64,000 nucleotides of DNA from Ruminococcaceae bacterium UBA5406 (GTDB lineage: Bacteria; Bacillota; Clostridia; Oscillospirales; Acutalibacteraceae). Below the pieces are notes generated by a model. The model worked only from the letters and a program-made list of their open reading frames with translations. It did not search any database and was not told the DNA's origin. Of the stretch, positions 1 to 7,398 are shown in pieces (the first letter of the stretch is position 1; the number at the start of each line of letters is the position of its first letter). The translations under genes and the position numbers were made by a program. The stretch covers positions 1-64,000 of the forward strand of contig DHNW01000028.1 of NCBI GenBank assembly GCA_002407675.1, in the 5' to 3' direction.

Positions 1-758
1 GGACAAGCGCATATTACACTCCGTCTGACCCTTCAGAGCAGGAACTGACAGCAAAGAATCTGATCGACCGGATGCATACGGATAATCCGGCATGGGGTTC
101 CCGACAGCTATCCAAACAGCTTAAAAAGAAGGGCCTTCCCATCGGGCGTCTGAAAACACGCAGGTATATGCAGGAGATGGGAATCTCTGTAATTTATCCG
201 AAACCCAATCTGTCAAAGCCGACCAAAGGGAATAAAATATATCCCTATCTGTTGCGAAACGCAGTGATTACCCTCCCGAATCAAGCCTGGTCCATTGACA
301 TCACATATATCAAATTGTGCCATGATTTGTCTATCTGACAGCAATCATGACTGGTACAGCCGCTGCATTGTTGGCTGGAAACTGGACGATACTCTGGCAA
401 CACCGATGGTGCTACGTGCCCTGAAAAAAGCATTCAAGACAGCAAAACCCGAAATTCTCAATTCCGATCAAGGCAGTCAGTTCACCGGCCGTGACTACAT
501 TGAATACGTGGAAAAAGCGCAGTAAAAATCAGCATGGATGACCAAAGCCGTTGGGCTGACAATATTATGATTGAACGTTGGTTTCGCACCTTGAAATATG
601 ACGAAGTCTATTTAAAGGATTACGAAAATATCCGGGATGCCCGCAGCCAGATCGGAGATTTTATTCACAAGTATAACTTTGAAAAGCTGCATTCGGCTCT
701 TGGGTATCAAACTCCTGCAGAAAATTACTATTCCGCATTGACGACATGTGTTGCGTAG
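1..758 (+). pseudogene. IS3-family transposase OrfB, frameshifted remnant
   Basis: Encodes most of the DDE integrase part of an IS3-family transposase, which would cut and join the element ends. The frame is already open at the window edge, so the 5' end and any OrfA lie outside. A helix-turn-helix part (AWGSRQLSKQLKKKG) leads to the first catalytic Asp in WSIDITYI. The reading frame is then lost: the expected FVYLTAIM and DWYSRCIVGW sit in two further frames around 320-350. The second Asp is in NSDQGSQFT. Another shift occurs near 520-524 before ADNIMIERWFRTLKYDE, which holds the catalytic Glu. At least three frame changes make it inactive. The identity is secure from the conserved D, D and E contexts; the exact IS group is not determined. 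Confidence 0.9.
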
Positions 759-830
759 CAAAATTGTTTGAAAATATCTGGCTCATTAAATTTCCACCAG
801 ATTTTTGTCTTGACTTTCGAACCGTTATAC
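1..830 (+). mobile_element. 3' end of a decayed IS3-type insertion sequence
   Basis: The transposase remnant is followed by about 70 non-coding bases resembling the tail normally found between an IS3 orfB and the right inverted repeat. The left end is outside the window, so the terminal repeat could not be matched and the right boundary (about 830) is a guess. The element lies close to the broken feoB, but nothing directly shows that it caused that break. Confidence 0.5.
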
Positions 831-902
831 AAAGACCTCATATTTTGCGTTCTTAGCATGGGCAAAAACAAGAAATGCGGCACCGAATTTTGATTGAAAA
901 AA

Positions 903-1011
903 TCCGGTCGCGGTTCCAATCCTTCTTTTTTGGAACGCACCGGAAACTGTAAAGCCAGAAGTTCCTCTGAAAACTGAATTTTCGGCCCGACTTGAAGAAA
1001 CGCAAGTCGGG
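903..1011. other. two consecutive hairpins after the IS remnant
   Basis: Two inverted repeats are visible. The first is imperfect: a 17-nt arm at 903-919 against a 15-nt arm at 930-944. The second is a perfect 9-bp stem, CCCGACTTG (986-994) with CAAGTCGGG (1003-1011) and an 8-nt loop. The second lies about 20 nt past the stop of the minus-strand gene at 1031 and could end its transcription, although the following U-tract is weak. Confidence 0.5.
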
Positions 1012-1030
1012 TTCTGTATAAATGCCATTA

Positions 1031-1369
1031 TTAACGTGAATAATTGTCAACAATATCTCTTACGCAATTTAAAAAAGATTTCTCACCCATCGTATTCATT
1101 TTAAAAAAGACTGCTTGGCTGCCGCCGGATGTAATAGCAGTAAGAAATAAATGATTCCCATTGCCAATCAATGTAATATTTAAGCTGACACGATTACCGC
1201 CAATCATACTGTATCTTTCGTAAACACGGACAGCACAGCGTATGTCATTGTATGAGTAATCGCTACCATCCTCAAAACTTGCCGATGCGCTGCCGTTTAA
1301 AATCTTAGAATCAAGAATATTCAATAGATCATTAAAATCTCCCTGAAATTCACGTTCATACTTTGCCAT
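1031..1369 (-). CDS. DUF6054-like hypothetical protein
   Basis: A 112-residue protein of unknown function. It resembles a family of small Firmicute proteins that I recall as DUF6054, with the motifs SASFEDGSD, AVRVYERYS and TSGGSQAVFFK. There is no signal peptide or membrane segment, so it is probably cytoplasmic. A strong ribosome site (GGAGG) precedes the ATG. It is monocistronic, lying between the IS remnant and the broken feoB on the same strand. A TATAAT-like -10 is visible on the minus strand at 1430-1435. The family assignment is from memory of the motif pattern; no biochemical role can be given. Confidence 0.7.
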   Translation of the reverse strand: MAKYEREFQGDFNDLLNILDSKILNGSASASFEDGSDYSYNDIRCAVRVYERYSMIGGNRVSLNITLIGNGNHLFLTAITSGGSQAVFFKMNTMGEKSFLNCVRDIVDNYSR

Positions 1370-1756
1370 GCGGTTACCTCCGAAATATAAAATCAGGATT
1401 GATTAAAAATGCAGGAAAGCAGGAAAGTAATTATATGCGAAATGCTTCCAGAAGAATTATATGACAATATCAGCTTACATGCAAGATAAAATTCAAAATT
1501 GGCGATAGAATGGAACATTCATTTTCCGCATTTTGTATGTTGAATTATATGAAACAAGTCTATTTTTAGGACTCAATCAACAATGAGCTGCTTTGTCAAC
1601 GTGCTTGGATATGGGTTTCGGCAACAGCCCGAACCATGCTTCTATAAATTCCAGAAGGAAACCTATCAAGGTTGATGTGCCGGTCTCCAAACCGGCGAAA
1701 CAATTTGCAGGGCATCCCCGTACATGCTGAAAAATTTACAAAATTATATATACCAT
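1370..1756. other. gene-free AT-rich stretch downstream of the feoB break
   Basis: These 387 bases should hold the second half of feoB but show no recognisable FeoB sequence in any frame. The part near 1430-1590 is AT-rich and probably includes the promoter of the DUF6054-like gene (TATAAT at 1430-1435, minus strand). The part at about 1596-1750 can be read as a minus-strand frame (containing FRRFGDRHINLD) that I could not assign to any family. It looks like debris from a rearrangement. Confidence 0.45.
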
Positions 1757-3070
1757 TCACATGGTTAAAGCCTGCTTTCCGTGGGCACATGCCTTCCGAA
1801 AAAAATTATCCATATTAAAGGCGACGCGGGGAAGATATCCCAGGTCTTCCAGCAATGTAAAGAGAGGAAAAAAAATCATCATAGGAGGCAGCATCACGGA
1901 CACAACCCAGGCCAGAGTCCGGTAGCAGCCGTCAACAAGAATTCCTTTAATCCATAAAGGTGCACCGATGGAAATAAAAAATTCGGACAGCCAGTCCTCC
2001 AGCCAGAATAAACCATTTGCAATTATTTTGGAAGGATAGTTTGCCCCTGTAAGTGTCAGCCAGAAAATTCCGCAGAGAAGCAGAATCATAATCGGAATAC
2101 CGGTTACTTTGGAGGTTAATATTTTATCAATTTTTCTGTCGCGTAATGCGTATTCCGCCTTTTCACAGGTCGTAGTTTTTTTGCTGATTGTTTCACAGAT
2201 TTTTACAATTTGTGAAACAATTCGGTCTCGAAAATCGTCGTTTGAAATTTTTTGCCTTTCTAGGTATTCATTTGTTTTGGAAAGCTTTTCGCAGAGTTCA
2301 TGATCATTCCGGATATCACATCCCAGATGATTTTTCAGGGTGTCCAACAATTTTGTGTCGTTTTCCAGAAGTTTCAAGGCAATCCAGCGGCTGTTTATTT
2401 TGTTTCCAATCGACTTTTGAATAACCGGCTCCAGAGAAGAGACGGCTTCTTCAATATTTTCATCATACACAATCCGCAGCGGGTGAGAATGAAAATTCTG
2501 CTTGGAAGTTTCCCAGACAGCATCCATCAGCTGATTTAGCCCTTTTCCGCTCCGCGCGCTGGTTCCGATCACCGGAATGCCGAGTTCTTCTGAAAGCAGA
2601 TTTAGATTAATTTTGATCTTCTTTTTCTTGGCTTCATCTAACAGATTAACACATAAAACGACATGATCTGAAATCTCCATCGTTTGCAGAACAAGATTTA
2701 AATTCCGTTCCAGGCAAGTTGCGTCGGCAACCACAACAATGGCGTCCGGATTTCCAAAACAGATAAAATTCCGCGCAATTTCTTCTTCCTCCGAGTTGGC
2801 CATCAGGGAATATGTGCCTGGAAGATCAACGAGAATAAATCGGGTATTTTTATATTGGTAGTTTCCCTGTGCATTAGCAACCGTTTTTCCAGGCCAATTT
2901 CCGGTGTGCTGGTTCATGCCGGTTAAATTATTAAATACGGTGCTTTTTCCTACATTGGGATTCCCGGCTAAGGCAATAACCTTATCGTCCGCCGTGCTTT
3001 TTTGGGCCAGCAGCATAGTTCCGCAGCTGTTAAGGACAGCTGCTCCAGTTGATTCACTGGATAAACCCAT
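1757..3070 (-). pseudogene. feoB: FeoB ferrous iron transporter, C-terminally truncated
   Basis: FeoB imports Fe(II) across the cytoplasmic membrane using a GTPase-linked pore. The 437 residues include G1 GNPNVGKST (36-44), G2 region GNWPGKT (57-63), G3 DLPG (82-85) and G4 NLLD (143-146). The helical GDI domain follows, then the first membrane segments and the first Gate region up to LEDLGYLPRVAFNMDNFF. The frame stops at GKQALTM, where the family continues with Cys-Met-Gly-Phe-Gly-Cys-Asn. Normal FeoB is about 650-720 residues, so roughly 250 residues with the second Gate and most membrane helices are missing. GGAGG precedes the ATG, and the gene follows feoA by 126 nt. Transport activity is unlikely; the G domain could still be made. 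Confidence 0.8.
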
Positions 3071-3196
3071 GGAATTTCCTCCTTTTGATCGAATGACATG
3101 AAAAAATTAGTACAAAAGGAAATCCGCAGGTACGGGTTCCATACAGGGAAAACCCTATGTATACCGGTACGGTGCGGATTTACCTGTCAAGAAGTT

Positions 3197-3433
3197 TTAA
3201 GCGGTTACCAGGATCCTTTTGGATACGTCGGTCCGAAGAGCAATCACGGCGCCCCTGATCTGGTAGGCAACCGGATTTCCCGAAGGGCTTTTATACAGAG
3301 ATTCGATCTCTGTTCCGCGGACGACCCCAAGATCCAATATCCGTCTTCTCGTCATGCCGTCCGCTTTTAACGCGGTCACACTGGCCTTTTGGCCAACCGG
3401 AAGTTTGTCAAGAGAAATTTCTTTGTGTTTCAT
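3197..3433 (-). CDS. feoA: FeoA ferrous iron transport accessory protein
   Basis: A small cytoplasmic SH3-like protein that works with FeoB in Fe(II) uptake. The 78-residue product shows the usual pattern: LDKLPVGQKASV, then LDLGVVRGTEIE and a basic-hydrophobic stretch ending in LRTDVSKRILV. An upstream in-frame start is possible, but the ATG at 3433 has GGAGG at proper spacing and gives the usual FeoA length. It is first in a feoA-feoB operon, divergent from a DtxR-type repressor gene, which suggests iron-dependent control. Because feoB is broken downstream, feoA may be an orphan here unless another feoB exists elsewhere. Confidence 0.9.
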   Translation of the reverse strand: MKHKEISLDKLPVGQKASVTALKADGMTRRRILDLGVVRGTEIESLYKSPSGNPVAYQIRGAVIALRTDVSKRILVTA

Positions 3434-3488
3434 AAGTTTTCCTCCAGAGTTTCTGTTTTTCTTATAGCGGTACATAACTCATTTTCAC

Positions 3489-3496
3489 TAGGCTAA
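3489..3496. promoter_or_regulatory. possible DtxR-type half-site in the feoA/regulator intergenic region
   Basis: TAGGCTAA matches half of the DtxR/IdeR consensus, which contains TTAGGTTAGCCTAA. It sits in the 209-nt divergent region between feoA and the DtxR-family gene and abuts a possible minus-strand -10, TATATT (3495-3500). The second half-site is poor, so this is a suggestion only. Confidence 0.35.
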
Positions 3497-3642
3497 TATA
3501 TGGTTCCGAAACTGAAAGCGTTCCATTTTTTCATTGGGAAATCATTAGCCGCACAAAAATATTCTTCCAAACTCTAAAGAATGGTTCTTATGGCAAAAAA
3601 ATTGTGTATGTTTAATAATAGAAATAAAGGGGAGGCGATAGC

Positions 3643-4146
3643 ATGTCTGATTCAATCGTTTCCGATTTTCATACTTCCCGTGGATATCAAATTCTCCGCT
3701 GGCAGGGGGGACAATTAACTTCCTCCATGGAGGACTATCTTGAAATGATTTATCGCATTTGTGCCAAAAACGGCTATACACGTATTGGAAAACTTTCCGC
3801 CATCCTGCATATAAAGCCGTCTTCCGCTTCTAAAATGATCTGTAAACTCACGGATATGGGGTATCTCCGATACAGCCGGTACGAAATTATTCAAATGACG
3901 GAATCCGGCAAAAAAGTAGGCTCCTATCTTCTGTCGCGCCATAATACAACAGAAAAATTTTTGGAATTTATTGGCAGCCAAAATGCTTTCAGAGAGACGG
4001 AGCTGATTGAGCATTCATTAAGCCCCGAAACGGTGGATAAACTGCATAAGCTGCTGGAGTTTTTCCGCGTTAACCCCGATGTCAGAAATAGTTTTGAACA
4101 GTATATCGCATCTTCAAAAAAAATAGGGAAAACCCCAGTTCCTTAA
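3643..4146 (+). CDS. DtxR/MntR-family metal-dependent transcriptional regulator
   Basis: Predicted metal-responsive repressor of 167 residues. A winged helix-turn-helix occupies about 26-88 (RIGKLSAILHIKPSSASKMI is the recognition part). A helical metal-binding and dimerisation domain follows, containing RHNTTEKFLEF and LIEHSLSPETVDKL, the usual place for His/Glu metal ligands. The C-terminal SH3-like domain of longer DtxR proteins is absent. A GGGGAGG ribosome site precedes the ATG. The divergent position next to feoA-feoB makes it the likely iron sensor for that operon, though a manganese sensor is not excluded. The N-terminus is about 20 residues longer than usual. Confidence 0.88.
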   Translation: MSDSIVSDFHTSRGYQILRWQGGQLTSSMEDYLEMIYRICAKNGYTRIGKLSAILHIKPSSASKMICKLTDMGYLRYSRYEIIQMTESGKKVGSYLLSRHNTTEKFLEFIGSQNAFRETELIEHSLSPETVDKLHKLLEFFRVNPDVRNSFEQYIASSKKIGKTPVP

Positions 4147-4175
4147 TTGACAGATCTTTTTCACAATGTTATAAT
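4147..4175 (+). promoter_or_regulatory. perfect consensus sigma-A promoter
   Basis: TTGACA (4147-4152) and TATAAT (4170-4175) with exactly 17 nt between them, starting directly after the stop codon of the DtxR-family gene. It would start transcription near 4182 and produce the structured leader that ends at the terminator at 4334-4367. Confidence 0.85.
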
Positions 4176-4181
4176 GATTTC

Positions 4182-4367
4182 ACTAAATTAAAAAGAAGGC
4201 TTTTGTTTGACTGTTGTTCTGTAAGGAACACCAAAATTGTGGAGTGTCGCGGCTGTCTGACGATATCGCGTTGGAGCGCTTTGCTGTGTGTTACTATTTA
4301 CAGAATGATATCGAAAAGCCAGAGAATAGCTATAAAAGGCAAGGTATCATTTTACCTTGCCTTTTTA
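4182..4367 (+). ncRNA. candidate structured leader RNA or small RNA, unknown class
   Basis: About 185 nt between a perfect promoter and an intrinsic terminator, with no convincing gene. Visible pairings are: GGCTTTT (4198-4204) with AAAAGCC (4314-4320), closing a roughly 120-nt domain; TGTTCT-GTAA-GGAACA (about 4213-4228), a hairpin with a GNRA-type loop; and CGATATC (4261-4267) with GATATCG (4307-4313), which directly abuts the closing stem and holds two smaller helices (GCG/CGC and CTGT/ACAG). The layout of promoter, multi-branched domain, terminator and then the ribosome site of a GNAT gene is that of a transcription-attenuating riboswitch. I recognise no known class. An independent small RNA is the alternative. 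Confidence 0.55.
4334..4367 (+). terminator. intrinsic terminator of the leader RNA
   Basis: A perfect stem of about 13 bp (AAAAGGCAAGGTA with TACCTTGCCTTTT) and a short loop, ending in a T-run. It lies 44 nt before the ribosome site of the GNAT gene, so read-through may control that gene. Confidence 0.85.
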
Positions 4368-4424
4368 CGGTCTTGATGTTCTTTTATTCCGGCGCAGGAT
4401 AATATTTTGGAAGGAGAAACAGCA

Positions 4425-5045
4425 TTGAATCTTCTTATTAGAAATGAGATTTCAAATGACTATTTTGAAGTCGAAAATCTGACCAGAAAAGCCTTTTGGA
4501 ATGTTTACAAGCCCGGATGTGATGAACATTTGTTGATTCATAACATGCGCAGTCTGCCGTGCTATATCCGCAGACTGGATTTTATTGCCGAAGCAGACGG
4601 AAAAATTGTCGGAAGTATTTTCTACAGTAAAGCAAAACTTACCGTACCGGATGGAACGGTGAAAGAATTTATTTCAGCCGGACCACTTTCGGTTCATCCG
4701 GATTATCAGAAAAAAGGTATTGGCTCTGCATTAATCCGCCATTCCCTGAAAATAGCTTGGAAAATGGGTTACACGGCTGTCTTTATAACGGGAAACCCGG
4801 TTTATTATGGTCGTTTCGGTTTTAAAACGGCGTCGGATTTCGGCGTCCATTTAAAAGGAGTTCCGCTCCAGGACAAAGCAGGATTTTTTATGGTAAAGCT
4901 GTTGGACGAGCATGCTCTGGACGGAATAGCAGGCACATTTGAATTTGATGCCTGCTATGAGGTGGATAAAACACTTCTTGAAGATTTTGAAGCGAATTTT
5001 CCGCCGAAAAAAAAGGAGAAAAGACCGGGGCAGCTTTCTGAATAG
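4425..5045 (+). CDS. GNAT-family N-acetyltransferase (YhbS-like)
   Basis: A predicted acetyl-CoA-dependent N-acyltransferase of 206 residues with unknown acceptor. The acetyl-CoA binding motif is SVHPDYQKKGIGSALIRH (Q-x-x-G-x-G), followed by the beta-strand/helix pair AVFITGNPVYYGRFGF, typical of the YhbS/COG3153 group. The TTG at 4425 is chosen because AAGGAG lies 8 nt upstream; an earlier TTG at 4407 has no ribosome site. The C-terminus is strongly basic (PKKKEKR). It lies behind the promoter, structured RNA and terminator at 4147-4367, suggesting attenuation control. It converges on the gene ending at 5068. Confidence 0.85.
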   Translation: MNLLIRNEISNDYFEVENLTRKAFWNVYKPGCDEHLLIHNMRSLPCYIRRLDFIAEADGKIVGSIFYSKAKLTVPDGTVKEFISAGPLSVHPDYQKKGIGSALIRHSLKIAWKMGYTAVFITGNPVYYGRFGFKTASDFGVHLKGVPLQDKAGFFMVKLLDEHALDGIAGTFEFDACYEVDKTLLEDFEANFPPKKKEKRPGQLSE

Positions 5046-5067
5046 TAAATCGAAACGACGAAACTTT

Positions 5068-5991
5068 TTATGCCAGACTGTTGAAATACGCGTCAATGCC
5101 GTCTTCGCTGTCCATTATTTCCGCATGTTCGGTGTGATAGATAGAAATATTTTCCACATATTTAATTTTTTCGCCAGGTTCCATCCGGTACAAGGGACTG
5201 AAGGAATCAATCTCCGCAAAATCAGGTTCCAGACGGACTTCACAAGAGCAGCCGAAATCCGGATAGGCGGCCTGAGAATTGAACACAAACCGTTTTACCA
5301 AAGTATTCTTTTTTCCAACGTATCCTACCCAGCCCGGAACGTCGTTGCATCCGATTTTCAAGGGTATACTTTCGCCTTTTATATGCCGGATCGCAATAAA
5401 CCGGTTTCCATAGGTGATCCTCCGATCCCGAATATCCGTCCCTGGCCAGAAAATTACAGCGCGATTTGGTCGGCGCGGTTCGCTGCGGTCTTCACTCTGC
5501 GGAACAATGGCCAAGCCACCGCCTTTCAGCATTGTGATGGGCCAAAGACCACAGGTTTTAACCGACTTTGAACAATTTTCGGCCGTATGAACGATCATAA
5601 TATCCGAAGCGCCTTCACCCATCATGATTTCAAATCCGAGCTGGATATCGGCTGTTTTCCGTTTTGGAGGTGTAAAGGAAACACCGTCCGCCAAGATGCT
5701 GTAAACGACCGGAGAATCGTCAGGGCTTAAGGCTGCCGCAGAACGTTCAGGAGTGATCCATAGCCGGTGGCCGCCGTACGGATGGAAGAAGCCGGCCTTG
5801 CCGTTTCCGGTGTCCGAGAGGGGAATTTTGTATTTTTGTTCAACATCTTGGTACAAAAGGTTTTCGTCCCCGCAGAATCCAAAATCAATGATTCTGGGTC
5901 CAACATCTACCGTTACAGCTGCCTGAATTCTGTTATTTGTTATCAGAACGCATTTTCCATAGATGGGATCGTCCGTTTCTTTGACTTTCAT
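5068..5991 (-). CDS. DUF4380-like protein (mutarotase-like fold suspected)
   Basis: A hypothetical protein of about 307 residues. The motif GGHRLWITPE with the preceding HPYGGH recalls DUF4380 proteins, which probably adopt a galactose-mutarotase-like beta-sandwich acting on or binding carbohydrates. No signal peptide or transmembrane segment is seen, so it is probably cytoplasmic. The ATG at 5991 has an AAGGGTG-type ribosome site and keeps the start clear of tmcAL. A longer in-frame start at 6108 would overlap tmcAL by 68 nt. It lies 49 nt downstream of tmcAL on the same strand and may be cotranscribed, although no functional link is obvious. The substrate is unknown. Confidence 0.65.
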   Translation of the reverse strand: MKVKETDDPIYGKCVLITNNRIQAAVTVDVGPRIIDFGFCGDENLLYQDVEQKYKIPLSDTGNGKAGFFHPYGGHRLWITPERSAAALSPDDSPVVYSILADGVSFTPPKRKTADIQLGFEIMMGEGASDIMIVHTAENCSKSVKTCGLWPITMLKGGGLAIVPQSEDRSEPRRPNRAVIFWPGTDIRDRRITYGNRFIAIRHIKGESIPLKIGCNDVPGWVGYVGKKNTLVKRFVFNSQAAYPDFGCSCEVRLEPDFAEIDSFSPLYRMEPGEKIKYVENISIYHTEHAEIMDSEDGIDAYFNSLA

Positions 5992-6040
5992 AGATCCATG
6001 GTTCACCCTTTCCGTAAAGCTTTTAAAACCTTTTGGCTTT

Positions 6041-7231
6041 TTATAATACAATAACCCCGGTCGAAGCATCCAGCCCGCAGGGAGCGGCACGCGGCGTGCA
6101 CAGTGCAAATAAATCCGATGCGGTATTTTCCAGCTTTATAATTTGTGCCGCGCGGGAATCTAAGCGGGAACAATCGGCCTTTCGGGAAAGAATGGGAAGG
6201 TTCCCGGAGATTTTTGCCCTTTTTAAGATATCTGCACCGCCTTTGCGGATTCCCAGGATACGCAGATAAGGCGGGTCCCCTTCACGGCAGGACGCATCAA
6301 TCCCTAGGAAAGAAGAGAGAACAATTCTCCGGATCCGAGCGAGCGTATAGCGTTTTGTTTTAATCATCCGGTATAATTCCCCTAGGCTGTCGGCCCTTTG
6401 AATGGCGGAATACACCCGATTTTCCAATCCTTCGCTGATGTCGGGGAGCCGGGACAGCTTGTCTTTGGAAAGTGTGCGCAGTTTGGCGAGAATTCCCCGT
6501 TCTAGCCAAACAAGGCTTGCTGGTGCCCGGCCGGCTTCGCGTTCGGATTGAAGGACCGTCCATGCTGCGGAAGGAAGAAATTCCGAACAGTCTGCATTAG
6601 ATTGGATCATACGGCGGATCTGCGCAGATGAAGCCGTTCGATTCTCTCCCGGCGTTTTACTGTCATGAGCGGCACCTTCCCGCTGGACGGTGAAAGGAAC
6701 CATGTGGGAATGGGTGCGTTCCATTGCTTTCAGGTATTCTATAGCAAGAATATTATTCGGGCAGCCCAAGAGCTGTGCCGTTTTTTCACCAAAGAGCTGC
6801 CGGACAGCGGTTTGCCTTGCGGCTGCAAAGGTTGAACCCGCTGCCAGTTCATCATGTATGGCTTCGTGCAGCAGGGGGGAAGATAAGGCCTGCTGGGCTT
6901 TACGCAAAAGATCAATGGAACCGCATTCACTTCCAAAGGCAATTCGGTCCGCCCCCACTGCATCTAAAAGGGAAATACCGCCCAAAGCAAATTTTTCAGC
7001 GCCTGAAACTGCCCACGGAACCGGCAGCTCCACGACCAGATCCGCACCACACAGAAGGGCCTGTTTGGTTCGGGCCCATTTTGAAAGAATGGCAGTTTCG
7101 CCTCGCTGAACAAAATTTCCGCTCATCACTACTGCAATGCGGTCAGCGCCAGCTTCTTTGACTTTTTTCAGAAGCAGGGCGTGGCCTTTGTGCAGCGGGT
7201 TAAATTCGGCAATGACGCCGGTTACTATCAT
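6041..7231 (-). CDS. tmcAL: TmcAL, tRNA(Met) cytidine acetate ligase
   Basis: TmcAL activates acetate with ATP to acetyl-AMP and forms N4-acetylcytidine at the wobble base of elongator tRNA-Met. The 396-residue protein begins with the nucleotidyltransferase signature VIAEFNPLHKGH (H-x-G-H at about 13-16), followed by VVMSGNFVQRGE and KWARTKQALLCGADLVVELP. These are diagnostic of the former YlbM/DUF795 family. The C-terminal helical part contains RYTLARIRRIVLSSFLGI. Length is normal. The ribosome site is AAGGAG. It is divergent from acetate kinase, so enzymes that make and use acetate share an intergenic region. Confidence 0.93.
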   Translation of the reverse strand: MIVTGVIAEFNPLHKGHALLLKKVKEAGADRIAVVMSGNFVQRGETAILSKWARTKQALLCGADLVVELPVPWAVSGAEKFALGGISLLDAVGADRIAFGSECGSIDLLRKAQQALSSPLLHEAIHDELAAGSTFAAARQTAVRQLFGEKTAQLLGCPNNILAIEYLKAMERTHSHMVPFTVQREGAAHDSKTPGENRTASSAQIRRMIQSNADCSEFLPSAAWTVLQSEREAGRAPASLVWLERGILAKLRTLSKDKLSRLPDISEGLENRVYSAIQRADSLGELYRMIKTKRYTLARIRRIVLSSFLGIDASCREGDPPYLRILGIRKGGADILKRAKISGNLPILSRKADCSRLDSRAAQIIKLENTASDLFALCTPRAAPCGLDASTGVIVL

Positions 7232-7398
7232 TTTATGCAGACTCCTTGAAATTATGGCTCGTTTGTATTATTATAATAAAATACTGCTGTAAAAATACAG
7301 TCATAAATTCCACACTAACACTATATTTTACACAGATTTGTCCCAAGGTCAATAGAATTGTTCCATTGGAAGATAATAAAATGTTTTGGGGGCTTTTC

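Noticed and set aside
1596..1790. Minus-strand open frame containing FRRFGDRHINLD, overlapping the broken end of feoB
   Set aside because: Its start lies within feoB coding sequence in another frame, no ribosome site is present, and no family was recognised. Treated as rearrangement debris.
4214..4402. 62-codon open frame inside the leader before the GNAT gene
   Set aside because: It begins with TTG without a ribosome site, runs through the terminator hairpin, and has no recognisable protein pattern. A structured RNA explains the region better.
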